Shown piece after piece: positions 8,256-16,497 of a DNA stretch of 64,000 nucleotides (its first letter is position 1; the number at the start of each line of letters is the position of its first letter). The stretch lies in contig NZ_LT670817.1 of assembly GCF_900129425.1 (NCBI RefSeq), forward strand, positions 1,736,001-1,800,000, written 5' to 3'. Both the position numbers and the translations under genes were made by a program. The stretch comes from Bradyrhizobium erythrophlei. Lineage in GTDB: Bacteria > Pseudomonadota > Alphaproteobacteria > Rhizobiales > Xanthobacteraceae. The notes below the pieces were generated by a model, which saw only the letters and a program-made list of their open reading frames with translations, searched no databases and was not told the origin of the DNA.

Positions 8256-9077
8256 ACGAGACGCGAGACCGTCGATGTAGATGGCATTCCGATCAGCTAT
8301 CTGACCGCCGGCAAGGGTGGTCCCTTGGTGCTCCTGCTTCACGGCACTTATTGGAGCCGCGTCTGGCAGCCCGTACTCGACGGCATCGTCGCCGCAGGGC
8401 TTCGCCCGGTGGCGGTCGATTTCCCCGGCTTCGGCCGCTCCGGAGGTGAGCTCACCGTGAGTGAGGCTTCGGTTCCCCGTCTCTCCACCTGGCTGGTGCG
8501 TTTCCTCGATTCGCTCGGGCATAAGGGGCCGGTCATGGTCGCTGGCCACGACATCGGCGGAGGCGTGGCGCAGCATCTCATGCTCGCAGGTACTGTGGAG
8601 GTGCCGCGCGTGGCCGTGGTGAACGGCATCATGTACGACTCATGGCCGGTGCCCGGCGTTGCCCGCTTCCGGGATCCGGTAGTGGCGGCCGCGACGACGC
8701 GGGACGACATTCTCGCCGCGCGTCGCGTGTCCGTCGTGAAAGCCCTCGGCCGCCCCGCAAGCGAAGCCGAGATCATCGAATATCTCGATCCCTGGACAGA
8801 CCCGAGGGTTGCCCGCTCCTGGCTGGCGCTCGCAGGCGCCGCCGACCACCGCTACACCATGGAGATGCTGCCCGCTTTGCTGCAGTCGAAGACGCCCAAG
8901 CTTCTGGTGTGGGGCGTGGAGGACGATTTCCAGACGGTCGATTATGCCGAACGCTACGCACGGGAGATCCCGGAAACGCGGCTCGTTCGGATCAAGTCGG
9001 CCGGTCACATCCCGATGGAAAAGGACCCCGAAGCCGTAGCGGGAGCCTTGGCCGAGTTCTTTGCGGCCAAACAATGA
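8253..9077 (+). CDS. Alpha/beta hydrolase with Asp nucleophile
   Basis: Alpha/beta hydrolase of 274 residues. The nucleophile elbow is GHDIGGG, with Asp100 as nucleophile, as in haloalkane dehalogenases, fluoroacetate dehalogenases and epoxide hydrolases rather than esterases. An oxyanion HG occurs at 30-31, a catalytic acid is likely in VWGVEDDF, and the histidine lies in SAGHIPMEKDPE. No signal peptide, so cytoplasmic. It overlaps the relic of the upstream cupin gene and is followed after 8 bp by the 2-hydroxyacid dehydrogenase. Substrate unknown; hydrolysis of a C-halogen or epoxide bond is an inference from the nucleophile. Confidence 0.85.
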   Translation: MTRRETVDVDGIPISYLTAGKGGPLVLLLHGTYWSRVWQPVLDGIVAAGLRPVAVDFPGFGRSGGELTVSEASVPRLSTWLVRFLDSLGHKGPVMVAGHDIGGGVAQHLMLAGTVEVPRVAVVNGIMYDSWPVPGVARFRDPVVAAATTRDDILAARRVSVVKALGRPASEAEIIEYLDPWTDPRVARSWLALAGAADHRYTMEMLPALLQSKTPKLLVWGVEDDFQTVDYAERYAREIPETRLVRIKSAGHIPMEKDPEAVAGALAEFFAAKQ

Positions 9078-9085
9078 GGGAGCCC

Positions 9086-10021
9086 ATGAAAGTTGCGATC
9101 CTCGACGATTACCAGAACGTCGCGCTGCGGCTTGCCGACTGGTCGGCCGTCCGGCGGCACGCCGAGATCACCGTGTTCAACGACCACGTTGCCGATCCCT
9201 CGGCAGTGGTCGAGCGCTTGCGGCCGTTCGACGTGGTAAGCGTCATGCGTGAACGCATGCCGCTCACACGGGAGATCCTGCAGCAGTTACCGAACCTCAA
9301 GCTGATCGCCTCGACCGGACCGCGGAATGCCTCCATCAACAGCCAGACCGCGGCCGATCTCGGCATCGCGGTCACCGCGACGGGCTACGATTCCACTCCG
9401 ACCATCGAGTTCACCTGGTCGCTGATTCTGGCGAGCATGCGGGGCATCGACCGCGAGGCCGCCTCGCTGAGGGCCGGCGGATGGCAGACGGGCCTCGGCT
9501 CAAACCTGCGAGGCAAAAGCCTCGGAGTCGTCGGGTTGGGCAATATCGGAAGAGAGGTCGCTCGCATCGGTCTCGCCTTCGGCATGAAGGTGATCGCCTG
9601 GAGCCAGAATCTGACTGCGGAGAGCGCCAACGCCGCAGGCACGACCCGCGTCGACAAGGACGCGCTGTTCAGAGAGGCTGACATTGTGACCATCCATCTT
9701 GTCTTGAGCCGGCGAACCACCGGACTGATTGGAACTGCCGAGCTCGCCCTGATGAAACCGACGGCGCGGCTGATCAATTCGTCCCGCGGTCCGATTGTTG
9801 ATCAAGCGGCGTTGATCAACGCGCTGCAGGCCCGCACGATCGCGGGTGCGGCCGTCGACGTGTTCGATACAGAGCCCTTGCCCGCCGATCACCCGTTCCG
9901 AACGCTGGACAATTTGCTGGCGACGCCGCACATCGGCTACGTGACGGAAGAGCTTTATCGCACATTCTACGGCGACGCTGCCGCCAGCATGGCCGCGTGG
10001 CTCGAGGCCAACGCCGCGTGA
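9086..10021 (+). CDS. D-2-hydroxyacid dehydrogenase (NAD-dependent)
   Basis: Oxidoreductase interconverting D-2-hydroxyacids and 2-ketoacids, 311 residues. The Rossmann motif VVGLGNIGREVA holds the nucleotide. The catalytic set is recognisable: arginine in NSSRGPIVD, glutamate in FDTEPLP and histidine in ATPHIGY. The start is taken at ATG 9086 because GAGGGAG lies just before it; an in-frame open frame extends further upstream but only as a shadow of the hydrolase gene. Lying behind a probable dehalogenase or epoxide hydrolase, it could oxidise the hydroxyacid released. Confidence 0.9.
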   Translation: MKVAILDDYQNVALRLADWSAVRRHAEITVFNDHVADPSAVVERLRPFDVVSVMRERMPLTREILQQLPNLKLIASTGPRNASINSQTAADLGIAVTATGYDSTPTIEFTWSLILASMRGIDREAASLRAGGWQTGLGSNLRGKSLGVVGLGNIGREVARIGLAFGMKVIAWSQNLTAESANAAGTTRVDKDALFREADIVTIHLVLSRRTTGLIGTAELALMKPTARLINSSRGPIVDQAALINALQARTIAGAAVDVFDTEPLPADHPFRTLDNLLATPHIGYVTEELYRTFYGDAAASMAAWLEANAA

Positions 10022-10095
10022 ACTGGCCGGCAATCTGACGTGAATATTGGTCGCCGGGCCGATGCGATCGAAAGCCGGGATACGAGCTTTTTTCC

Positions 10096-10119
10096 ATTCC
10101 GATCTGGAATAAGTCTTAT
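10096..10119. promoter_or_regulatory. Palindromic operator B, upstream of propeller gene
   Basis: ATTCC-GATCT-GGAAT (10096-10110) overlaps a second perfect palindrome ATAAG-T-CTTAT (10109-10119). The second palindrome recurs at 15082-15092 before the MFS gene with one central base changed. The site is about 95 bp before the beta-propeller gene and suggests an internal promoter for 10214-12405. Confidence 0.6.
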
Positions 10120-10213
10120 CTCGGCACGAAAACTAGCTGGATTGCAGGAACGAGACGATGTTGCGGGTGGATAATCATTGGGTGGCGCTGAGGCGCCGCG
10201 GATTAGAAGGTCC

Positions 10214-11047
10214 ATGACTCTTCTCGTCACAAGTGCGGCCGGCGCGAACGGCGCAGGCTTCGGCAAGCTTCTCGCGTTTACTGACGACGGCAGGCTAATC
10301 GGGGTGTTCGGCGACGATCCACGCATTGCCGATCCGCGCGGGCTTGGGATCGACCCTGTCGACAAGGTGCTCTTTGTCAACAGCGGATCCAATCGGATTC
10401 TCGCACTTGACCGCAACGGACAGGTCGTGCGCGCGACAGGAATCGTGGAAGGATTGAATCCGGGCGGCGGCAATTTGGGGCCGGATGGCCGTTACTATGT
10501 CGGCCTCCGCGGCGAGCGCACGATCATGGCCTTTGCCAGGAAACTCGACAGCGTAGGCGAATATGTCCTGCCGCCCCACGTCGTTCCGTTCCCGCGTGGC
10601 TTTGCGTTCGGGCATGACGGCAGACTCTTTCTCGCCTCCGGCATTGGACCGGGCGGAGAAGGCAACAACATCATTCTGGCGTTCGATACCGATCGCCGGA
10701 TGCTGCCATCATGGAAGGTGAGAGATCTGGAGCTCAGCCCACTTGACCTTGCGGTCGCGCCAGGCGGCAATATCGTCGTTAGCAGCGAGCATCCGTTCGG
10801 CGCAGCAGATGCGGTGACGACGATCCGCGAATATGACCAAGCTGACGGGCGTCTCGTACGGGTGCTCGTCCCAAATCATGGTGTGCGGTTTCAAAAGCCG
10901 CGGGGTTTACGCTTTGGACCGCACGCCCGGCTCTATTGCGTCGCTCAAGACGAGGTCGTCGCTTTCGATTTCGAGACTGGAGATTGCCTCGGGGCAGTTG
11001 CGAGGCTGCCCGGCCTGAACGGCCAGGCCGTGATCTTCTTTCCATGA
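10214..11047 (+). CDS. SMP-30/NHL-type beta-propeller protein
   Basis: A 277-residue protein built from repeated blade-like segments (GRLIGVFGDDPRIADPRGLGID, KVLFVNSGSNRILALD, RGFAFGHDGRLFLASG, SPLDLAVAPGGNIVVSSEHP, KPRGLRFGPHARLYCV) typical of the SMP-30/gluconolactonase/NHL superfamily. Such proteins may be lactonases or binding scaffolds; no decisive metal-binding set is visible. ATG 10214 is chosen because AGAAGG lies just before it. No signal peptide is evident. It is followed after 27 bp by the haloalkane-dehalogenase-like gene and probably shares its transcript. Confidence 0.75.
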   Translation: MTLLVTSAAGANGAGFGKLLAFTDDGRLIGVFGDDPRIADPRGLGIDPVDKVLFVNSGSNRILALDRNGQVVRATGIVEGLNPGGGNLGPDGRYYVGLRGERTIMAFARKLDSVGEYVLPPHVVPFPRGFAFGHDGRLFLASGIGPGGEGNNIILAFDTDRRMLPSWKVRDLELSPLDLAVAPGGNIVVSSEHPFGAADAVTTIREYDQADGRLVRVLVPNHGVRFQKPRGLRFGPHARLYCVAQDEVVAFDFETGDCLGAVARLPGLNGQAVIFFP

Positions 11048-11074
11048 AGTGAACCGTTCGCAAGGAGAAGCGCG

Positions 11075-12013
11075 ATGAAGGTCGATCCAACAAGGTCGCC
11101 TGTGCAGTCCGGGCACTTTGTCCACGAGGAATGGCCGTACCAACCAAGATTCAACCGCGTCAACGGCTGGCGCATGCACTACATCGACGAGGGAGCCGGC
11201 GACCCCGTCGTTCTCTTGCACGGCAATCCCGCTTGGGGATTCCTGTACAGGAAGTTCGTGAAGCCGCTGACGGCCGCGGGCAGGCGGGTGATCGTCCCTG
11301 ACATGATTGGGTTTGGCCTGTCCGAAAAGCCGGTCCGCGAACAGGCGCACAGTCTTGACGGCCACATCGCGAATCTGACGGGCCTGCTGCGGCAGCTAGA
11401 CATCCGCAACGCGACCATGGTCTGTCATGATTGGGGCGGCCCGACCGGTCTCGGTTTTGCCCTCTCGAATCCTGAACGCGTCCGTGCGCTCGTGATCATG
11501 AGCACTTGGGCCTGGCCGCTTCCCCCGGCCGAATTCCACAAGCGGATATTTCCCTGGCGCATGATGCACGCTCCCCTTGTCGGCCCTTATCTCCTTGGCC
11601 GGCACAATGCGTTGGCCGGCCGTGGGATGTACCTGTCGGTGGTCGACAGGAAGAAATTCCGAGATGAAGCGCAGAGGGTTTACGAGGGCATCCTGCCTGA
11701 TCCGGCGACCCGTCTCCTGACCTGGACCTGGCCGCGATGGATCCCGCTCGATGACACCGCACGCGGCTTCCAGCGATTTGAATGGCTCGAGCGCGAGCTC
11801 AAAAAATCGAAATTCCCGACACTGCTGGTCTGGGGAAGGGAGGATGAGGTCTTCGATCACAAGACGTTCGCCTCGCGCTTCAAGGAGCTGCTGCCGCACG
11901 CGGTGGGTCCTGAGCTCGTCACAGGCCGCCATTTCCTTCAGGAAGATTCGGGACCCGAGATCGCGGAGAAGATCAACAACTTCCTCGACCGCATTGATGA
12001 GAGGCAGCCATGA
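11075..12013 (+). CDS. Haloalkane dehalogenase-like alpha/beta hydrolase
   Basis: A 312-residue hydrolase closely resembling haloalkane dehalogenases. It shows HGNP at 49-52 with halide-stabilising Asn51, the nucleophile elbow CHDWGG with Asp119 and Trp120, a catalytic acid Asp257 after the seventh strand (WGREDEVF) and His286 in GRHFLQED. Asp-His-Asp with Asn plus Trp matches the HLD-III subfamily pattern. It would replace carbon-bound halogen by hydroxyl in the cytoplasm. It overlaps the next hypothetical gene by 4 bp. Real substrate unknown; it could also act on another leaving group. Confidence 0.88.
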   Translation: MKVDPTRSPVQSGHFVHEEWPYQPRFNRVNGWRMHYIDEGAGDPVVLLHGNPAWGFLYRKFVKPLTAAGRRVIVPDMIGFGLSEKPVREQAHSLDGHIANLTGLLRQLDIRNATMVCHDWGGPTGLGFALSNPERVRALVIMSTWAWPLPPAEFHKRIFPWRMMHAPLVGPYLLGRHNALAGRGMYLSVVDRKKFRDEAQRVYEGILPDPATRLLTWTWPRWIPLDDTARGFQRFEWLERELKKSKFPTLLVWGREDEVFDHKTFASRFKELLPHAVGPELVTGRHFLQEDSGPEIAEKINNFLDRIDERQP

Positions 12014-12405
12014 CAGGGATCGAAGTCATCGAAAAGCCCGGCCTCGACGGGAAAAGAAGAGCGCTCGTGCTTGCTGAAGATCGCCTCGGCCATTACCCTG
12101 AATTTCGCCAGTTCTTCATGCGGCGCTTCTCGCTCGAGACTGATGGCTTGTCGAAGCCCGGCTATGTCCGCGCGCCTTCCGGGATGATCTACGCGCTTGT
12201 TTTCGTCGGCCGGAGCGGAGAACCTTTTCCCGATGGGATCGAAATCTACGCGCTCGCCGATGCACTGGAGCCCTTGAGTGAGGAAGACGTGGACACCGAT
12301 CTCTGGGCACTCCTGAGGTGGATGGTTGATGGTATTGGCGGCGAATGGAGGGTCGAGGATCTCGATGCAACCGGTCGCTTGTATCAGCTCCCGTTCCTGT
12401 CCTGA
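12010..12405 (+). CDS. Hypothetical protein, 131 aa
   Basis: Unrecognised cytoplasmic protein of 131 residues that starts at the ATGA overlap with the dehalogenase gene, so it is translationally coupled to it. It has an acidic C-terminal half (LSEEDVDTDLWALLRWMVDGIGGEWRVEDLD) and no signal peptide or known motif. Coupling suggests a role with the dehalogenase or propeller protein, but no function can be assigned. Confidence 0.7.
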   Translation: MTGIEVIEKPGLDGKRRALVLAEDRLGHYPEFRQFFMRRFSLETDGLSKPGYVRAPSGMIYALVFVGRSGEPFPDGIEIYALADALEPLSEEDVDTDLWALLRWMVDGIGGEWRVEDLDATGRLYQLPFLS

Positions 12406-12406
12406 T

Positions 12407-12666
12407 TGGGCTGACCGATTCGAACCTGTTCGCTTATCCCTTCCCGTGGAAGAACAGCGCACGAAGGCCTCGAGATGCGGCGCGGCAAGCACCGACAGGG
12501 TTGCGAAAGCGCTGCCTGTCACACCGTAGGCATAGACCGCACCGGCAACGGTGAGCTTGAGGGTGCGAACCGCGCCGGCCACGGCGGCCTCGGTGCGCCC
12601 CGTGATGCGCAAAGCGGATGACGCGGCCTGAGAGCGGTCGGCGTGGTATTGTCCGTAAGTGGTCAT
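12407..12666 (-). pseudogene. Possible small membrane-protein gene, 3' end lost
   Basis: On the minus strand an ATG at 12666 follows GGAG at 7 nt and opens a frame with good GC-rich codon use: MTTYGQYHADRSQAASSALR, then a hydrophobic stretch (VRTLKLTVAGAVYAYGVTGSAFATL) and AAPHLEAF. The frame does not stop where the family character ends but runs on into the antisense of the 12010 gene, so the original C-terminus seems to be missing. It is divergent from the LysR gene. Family not recognised. Confidence 0.35.
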
Positions 12667-12761
12667 CGGTCGTCTCCGTGCTGCCCGGCATTCGCTCGGG
12701 TCGCGAGAAGAGATGGCCAATTTTTCGCTGCCACGGCAGATGGGGCCGGGCAATATCGCTC

Positions 12762-12776
12762 ATTCCCGGAAAGAAT
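12762..12776. promoter_or_regulatory. Imperfect operator C, before the LysR gene
   Basis: ATTCC-CGGAA-AGAAT, the same 15-bp palindrome pattern as at 6783, 10096 and 15575 with one arm mismatch, 14 bp before the LysR start codon. The position fits autoregulation by the LysR protein or control of the divergent small gene starting at 12666. Confidence 0.5.
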
Positions 12777-12790
12777 AGGGGAGAACAACG

Positions 12791-13672
12791 ATGGATCGCC
12801 TGGCTTCGATGGAAACCTTCATCCGGGTGGTCGAGACGGGATCCTTCTCCGGCGCCGCGCGGCAGCTCCGCGTCGGCCAGCCGGCGGTCTCGAAGACGGT
12901 TGCGCAGCTGGAAAGCTATCTGGGCGTCAAACTGCTCACGCGTTCGACGCGGGGACTAACCCCGACCGAGGCGGGCCTCGGCTATTTCGAACGCGCCAGG
13001 CGCGCGATCGAGGAAGCCGATGAAGCGGAGCTTGCGGCGCGTGGCGCCGGCACCGGACTTAAGGGCCGGTTGCGCATCTGCGCCGCCGTCACCTTCGCCC
13101 GCATCCACCTCATTCCGCTGCTGCCGCAATTTCTTGCCCAACACCCGGACCTCGATCTGGAGGTCGTGCTCGACGACCGTCAGATCGATCTCGTGCAGGA
13201 GGGCATCGACGTGGCGCTACGGATGGGAAAGCTGCTCGATTCGGCGCTGACGGCCCGGCGCATCGGACGATGCAAGCGACTGGTCCTGGGTACGCCAGGC
13301 TATTTCGATCGCGCCGGCACGCCGGCAAGCCCGGCCGACCTCAGCAAGCACCAGGCCGTGGTCTATCTGCAGGGAGAAGGCAGCGTCTGGTCGTTTCAGC
13401 GCGACAGCTCTGAAGCGGCCGTCAAGGTCCAAAGCAGGTTGAAGGTGACTGCGGCCGAAGGCGTCAGGGCCGCGGTACTCGCCCATGCCGGGCTGACCAT
13501 TGCATCGGAATGGATGTTCACCCCCGAGCTGCGCTCGGGCGTCGTCCGCGCCGTGCTTTCCGAATGGAGCCTTCCGCCGCTCGACCTGTGGGCGGTGTTT
13601 CCGACGGGGCGCACCGCGACCGCGAAAGCACGTGCCTTTGTCGATTTTTTCGAACACAGCTTTAACCCGTGA
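12791..13672 (+). CDS. LysR-family transcriptional regulator
   Basis: A 293-residue LysR regulator. The N-terminal winged helix (residues 1-60) reads MDRLASMETFIRVVETGSFS and AARQLRVGQPAVSKTVAQLE, with the usual LTRSTRGLTPTEAG wing. The remainder is the two-lobed inducer-binding domain (AELDLEVVLDDRQIDLVQEGIDVALRMG type). It lies in the middle of the detoxification cluster, convergent with the MFS gene, and an imperfect copy of the cluster's palindromic operator sits just before its start. It is the best candidate for the protein that reads the ATTCC/GGAAT sites. Confidence 0.92.
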   Translation: MDRLASMETFIRVVETGSFSGAARQLRVGQPAVSKTVAQLESYLGVKLLTRSTRGLTPTEAGLGYFERARRAIEEADEAELAARGAGTGLKGRLRICAAVTFARIHLIPLLPQFLAQHPDLDLEVVLDDRQIDLVQEGIDVALRMGKLLDSALTARRIGRCKRLVLGTPGYFDRAGTPASPADLSKHQAVVYLQGEGSVWSFQRDSSEAAVKVQSRLKVTAAEGVRAAVLAHAGLTIASEWMFTPELRSGVVRAVLSEWSLPPLDLWAVFPTGRTATAKARAFVDFFEHSFNP

Positions 13673-13740
13673 CGTTGGCACGCCAAGCGCCAGATACGGC
13701 ATCCAATCTCGGCTCATCGGCATGCCTCGTCGCCGACGTA

Positions 13741-14988
13741 TCAGGCATTCGCATTACGAATCAGGCGCGACCGCATCCAGGTTATCGCAAAGAAAGCAAG
13801 AGCCAGCATCGGAAGCGCAAATCCTATCCACGAAGCGAGACGCCAGCCGCCAAGCGCGAAAGCCAGGCCACCCAGCGTCGACCCGATCGCGCCGCCGGCG
13901 AAGAACGCCGACATGTAAAGTCCATTGAGCCGGCTACGATATTCGGCCCCCAGCACAAAGATCGCGCGCTGGCCGAGCGTCAGGTTGGCCGTCATCCCGA
14001 AATCCAGCAGGATCGCTGCCGCGGCCAGAAGCGGGATTCCGAGGGAGGATCCTGTGGCGGCAAAGCGGGTGATAAGGATAGCGACCGCAACACAGAGAAT
14101 GGCGAACGCCGTGCCCGACTCGGTCCATCCTTTGTCCGCGGCACGCCCCGCGAGCGGGGCCGCGATCGCACCGGCGCCGCCGACCAGCGCGAAGAGCGCC
14201 ACTCCACCCTGTGACATGTGGAAGGATTGCGTGAGCAGGAGCGGCACGGTCGTCCAGAACAGGCTGAACGCCCCGAACAGACAGGCCTGGTAGAGTGCCC
14301 GCCGCTGAAGCACGGGTGTTGTGAGCGCCAGGCGACCCATTGATCTCAGCAGCGCGAGATAGGAGATCGTCGCCGCCGGCTCCCGCTTCGGCAGCGCCAG
14401 GGCCAACGCGAGCGCCAGGGCAAACATGCTTGCGCCTGAAACGTAAAACACCGCGTGCCACGACATGGCCTGCGTCGCGAAGCTCGACGCCGGCCGCGCG
14501 AGCATGATGCCGATCATCAGGCCGCTCATCACATTGCCGACCACCCGCCCGCGAACACGCTCCGGAGCCATGTGCGCCGCAAATGGGATGAGAACCTGTA
14601 CGGCGACCGATCCCAGCCCGACCAGAAGTGCCGAGGCAAGATACGCCGTCGGCGCAGCCGATATGGCGGTAGTCAGTAGCGCAAGCGCGGTGACGGCGGT
14701 CAGCGTCAGAACGAGCCGACGATTCTCCATCAGATCGCCGAGCGGAACGATCAAGAACAAACCAATGCCAAATCCCGCCTGCGTGAAAGCAACAATCAGG
14801 CCCGTCGCCGAAGAAGAGAATCCGAGTGAGGCTGCGATCAATTCGGCGATCGGCTGTGAGTAATAAACGTTTGCTGCGAGCAGCCCGGCTGCGATCGCAA
14901 ACAGCATCGTCATCCAGGATGGCATCTCCTCCGGATCGGAATTCACGACAAGCGCAGGCTTTGTCGATGCGATGGCACTGTTCGTCAC
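13741..14988 (-). CDS. MFS transporter (YgaY/CynX-like drug or metabolite exporter)
   Basis: Twelve-helix inner-membrane transporter of 415 residues. The conserved loop after helix 2 reads PLGDLMENRR, and helices such as LLAANVYYSQPIAELIAASL and the C-terminal repeat (LAGRAADKGWTESG) match the small MFS exporters related to YgaY. It is convergent with the LysR gene; its promoter region carries ATAAG-N-CTTAT at 15082-15092. Together with GST, peroxiredoxin and old yellow enzyme it suggests export of a toxic compound or product. Substrate unknown. Confidence 0.88.
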   Translation of the reverse strand: MTNSAIASTKPALVVNSDPEEMPSWMTMLFAIAAGLLAANVYYSQPIAELIAASLGFSSSATGLIVAFTQAGFGIGLFLIVPLGDLMENRRLVLTLTAVTALALLTTAISAAPTAYLASALLVGLGSVAVQVLIPFAAHMAPERVRGRVVGNVMSGLMIGIMLARPASSFATQAMSWHAVFYVSGASMFALALALALALPKREPAATISYLALLRSMGRLALTTPVLQRRALYQACLFGAFSLFWTTVPLLLTQSFHMSQGGVALFALVGGAGAIAAPLAGRAADKGWTESGTAFAILCVAVAILITRFAATGSSLGIPLLAAAAILLDFGMTANLTLGQRAIFVLGAEYRSRLNGLYMSAFFAGGAIGSTLGGLAFALGGWRLASWIGFALPMLALAFFAITWMRSRLIRNANA

Positions 14989-15081
14989 GTCATACCCCCT
15001 TTTGATCGTTTGGAGCTTCCGAGCGGCGGCTCCGCTTCAAAGTGGGGGGTGAAGCCAAGGCGATTTAGCTATCGCGCGCGA

Positions 15082-15092
15082 ATAAGACTTAT
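15082..15092. promoter_or_regulatory. Operator E, ATAAG-A-CTTAT palindrome upstream of MFS gene
   Basis: Perfect 5-bp-arm palindrome within GAATAAGACTTATC, 13 of 14 bases identical to the second half of operator B at 10107-10120. It lies 94 bp upstream of the MFS start codon on the minus strand and about 190 bp before the small-peptide gene on the plus strand, so it could serve either. Confidence 0.5.
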
Positions 15093-15284
15093 CGCTGCCA
15101 GGAATGCCGCCCATCTGTCCCATGCGAGCCGAGGGCTCTGCGCACAAGCTCGATCATCGGCGGTTGTTGAGACGAACGAGCATCTCTTCGATACCCACCG
15201 GCATTCAGCGTCTCTGCGCGATCAGTAAGGTGACGGGCGAGCGGAGTTGCTCATCCCGAGCCTCCCCAAGAAAGGAGTGTCGCC

Positions 15285-15560
15285 ATGTCCTCGATCTCGA
15301 TCCTGAAGCGTTCAACTCGATTTGTCGCGGCCGTTGTGGCAAGTGGGGTCTTGTTCGGCTTGCTTTCACCAGCAACGGCGTCCGATCAAAACAGTCCGGC
15401 CGTTTTGACCTCGCATTCGCCCTGGCTCGCACCGACCGGTCATCGGCAACCTGCAAGAGCCGACGTCCCCCAGAACGAGGTTCTGTCGGCGTGGGAGCGA
15501 GAGCAGGAGGTTCTGGATGCACAACTCGATCGCGTGCTGCTCATCTGCCGCGGCTGTTGA
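15285..15560 (+). CDS. Small exported peptide with C-terminal ICRGC motif (copy 2)
   Basis: A 91-residue protein with a clear signal peptide (FVAAVVASGVLFGLLSPATA, cleavage near residue 32) and a polar mature part ending EVLDAQLDRVLLICRGC. The C-terminus matches that of the peptide encoded at 4662-4925 while the rest does not align well. RBS AAAGGAG lies 7 nt before ATG 15285. It stands just before the operator D/peroxiredoxin promoter, in the same direction. The two cysteines flanking Arg-Gly at the very end could bind metal or form a disulfide. Function unknown. Confidence 0.7.
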   Translation: MSSISILKRSTRFVAAVVASGVLFGLLSPATASDQNSPAVLTSHSPWLAPTGHRQPARADVPQNEVLSAWEREQEVLDAQLDRVLLICRGC

Positions 15561-15574
15561 TCCCGAGCGCCATT

Positions 15575-15589
15575 ATTCCCGAGCGGAAT
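15575..15589. promoter_or_regulatory. Palindromic operator D, upstream of peroxiredoxin gene
   Basis: ATTCC-CGAGC-GGAAT, extending to TATTCC..GGAATA, then AGGGTCTAGTCC. It is 105 bp before the peroxiredoxin start. The following box TTTAGGTTCTTCGCA (15633-15647) and its spacing are shared with the GST promoter at 6783-6855, so the two promoters are homologous. Confidence 0.6.
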
Positions 15590-15694
15590 AGGGTCTAGTC
15601 CAACGGCCGCGCTACTCGCCACCGCTGTCTCCTTTAGGTTCTTCGCAGGCCTTCGATCCACGAAGCCCACGCGAAAACCTAAGGAGAACCGCCT

Positions 15695-16369
15695 ATGTCG
15701 CTTCAAGCCAACCTCGACGCTTTCAAGGTCGATTTCGAAGCCGGGAAGCCCCCCTATAGCGTTCCCCATTCCGTCATCGAGACGATGCACCGCGCCACCG
15801 CCGAGCTGATCGCCTCTGGTGCTGCCTCGCGAGCGAAAAAGGCGGGTGATATCGCCCCGTCCTTCTCGCTGAAAGATCCTGAGGGCATCGTCGTGAGTTC
15901 CAACGACCTTCTGAAAAAAGGTCCAATGGTCGTCAGCTTCTATCGCGGCGTGTGGTGCCCCTACTGTAACCTGGAGCTGCAGGCGCTCGAAGCCGCGAAA
16001 CCTCAATTCGACAAATACGGTGCATCGCTGGTTGCTATCTCGCCGCAGACCGCGCCGAACGGCCGCAAGTCGATGCGCCAGAACAAGCTCTCCTTTCCGA
16101 TCCTGTCGGATGTGAAGGGCAAGGTTGGCGCCGCCTTCGGCCTGCGCTTCGAGCTGCCCAACTATCTGGTCGAGCTCTACAAGGGCCTTAAGAACGATCT
16201 GCCCACGTTCAACGACGATCCGAGCTGGACGCTTCCGATGCCGGCCCGCTACGTGATCGGCCAGGACGGAACGATCTTCTACTCCGAGGTGAATCCCGAC
16301 TACACGCATCGGCCCGAGCCGGAAGACATGATTCCGGTGCTGCAGCGGGCTGCTGCCGTGAAGGTCTGA
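15695..16369 (+). CDS. AhpC/TSA-type peroxiredoxin
   Basis: Thiol peroxidase of 224 residues with a thioredoxin-like fold: VVSFYRGVWCPYCNLELQAL places cysteines at 88 and 91. The first is at the usual peroxidatic position; the CxxC spacing is characteristic of the peroxiredoxin-like branch found beside LysR regulators. An N-terminal helical extension of about 50 residues precedes the core. It should reduce hydroperoxides in the cytoplasm. The leader contains AAGGAGAA as RBS. It is followed by an old yellow enzyme gene in the same direction after 128 bp. Confidence 0.9.
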   Translation: MSLQANLDAFKVDFEAGKPPYSVPHSVIETMHRATAELIASGAASRAKKAGDIAPSFSLKDPEGIVVSSNDLLKKGPMVVSFYRGVWCPYCNLELQALEAAKPQFDKYGASLVAISPQTAPNGRKSMRQNKLSFPILSDVKGKVGAAFGLRFELPNYLVELYKGLKNDLPTFNDDPSWTLPMPARYVIGQDGTIFYSEVNPDYTHRPEPEDMIPVLQRAAAVKV

Positions 16370-16497
16370 CAGCAGCCATCAAGAACCAATAGGAAGCGCG
16401 ACTTTGATCCCGTCGCGCTTCTCCCAGAGGCGGCTGATGGGGCGCACCAGGCTAAGCGACCATCAGCCGCCGTCACTCAAACCGACAGGAGATAACT

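Noticed and set aside
11938..12753. 271-codon minus-strand frame
   Set aside because: Runs antisense through two plus-strand genes; only the part from 12666 to about 12407 looks coding.
13669..14214. 181-codon plus-strand frame
   Set aside because: Antisense to the MFS gene; Arg-rich and without similarity.
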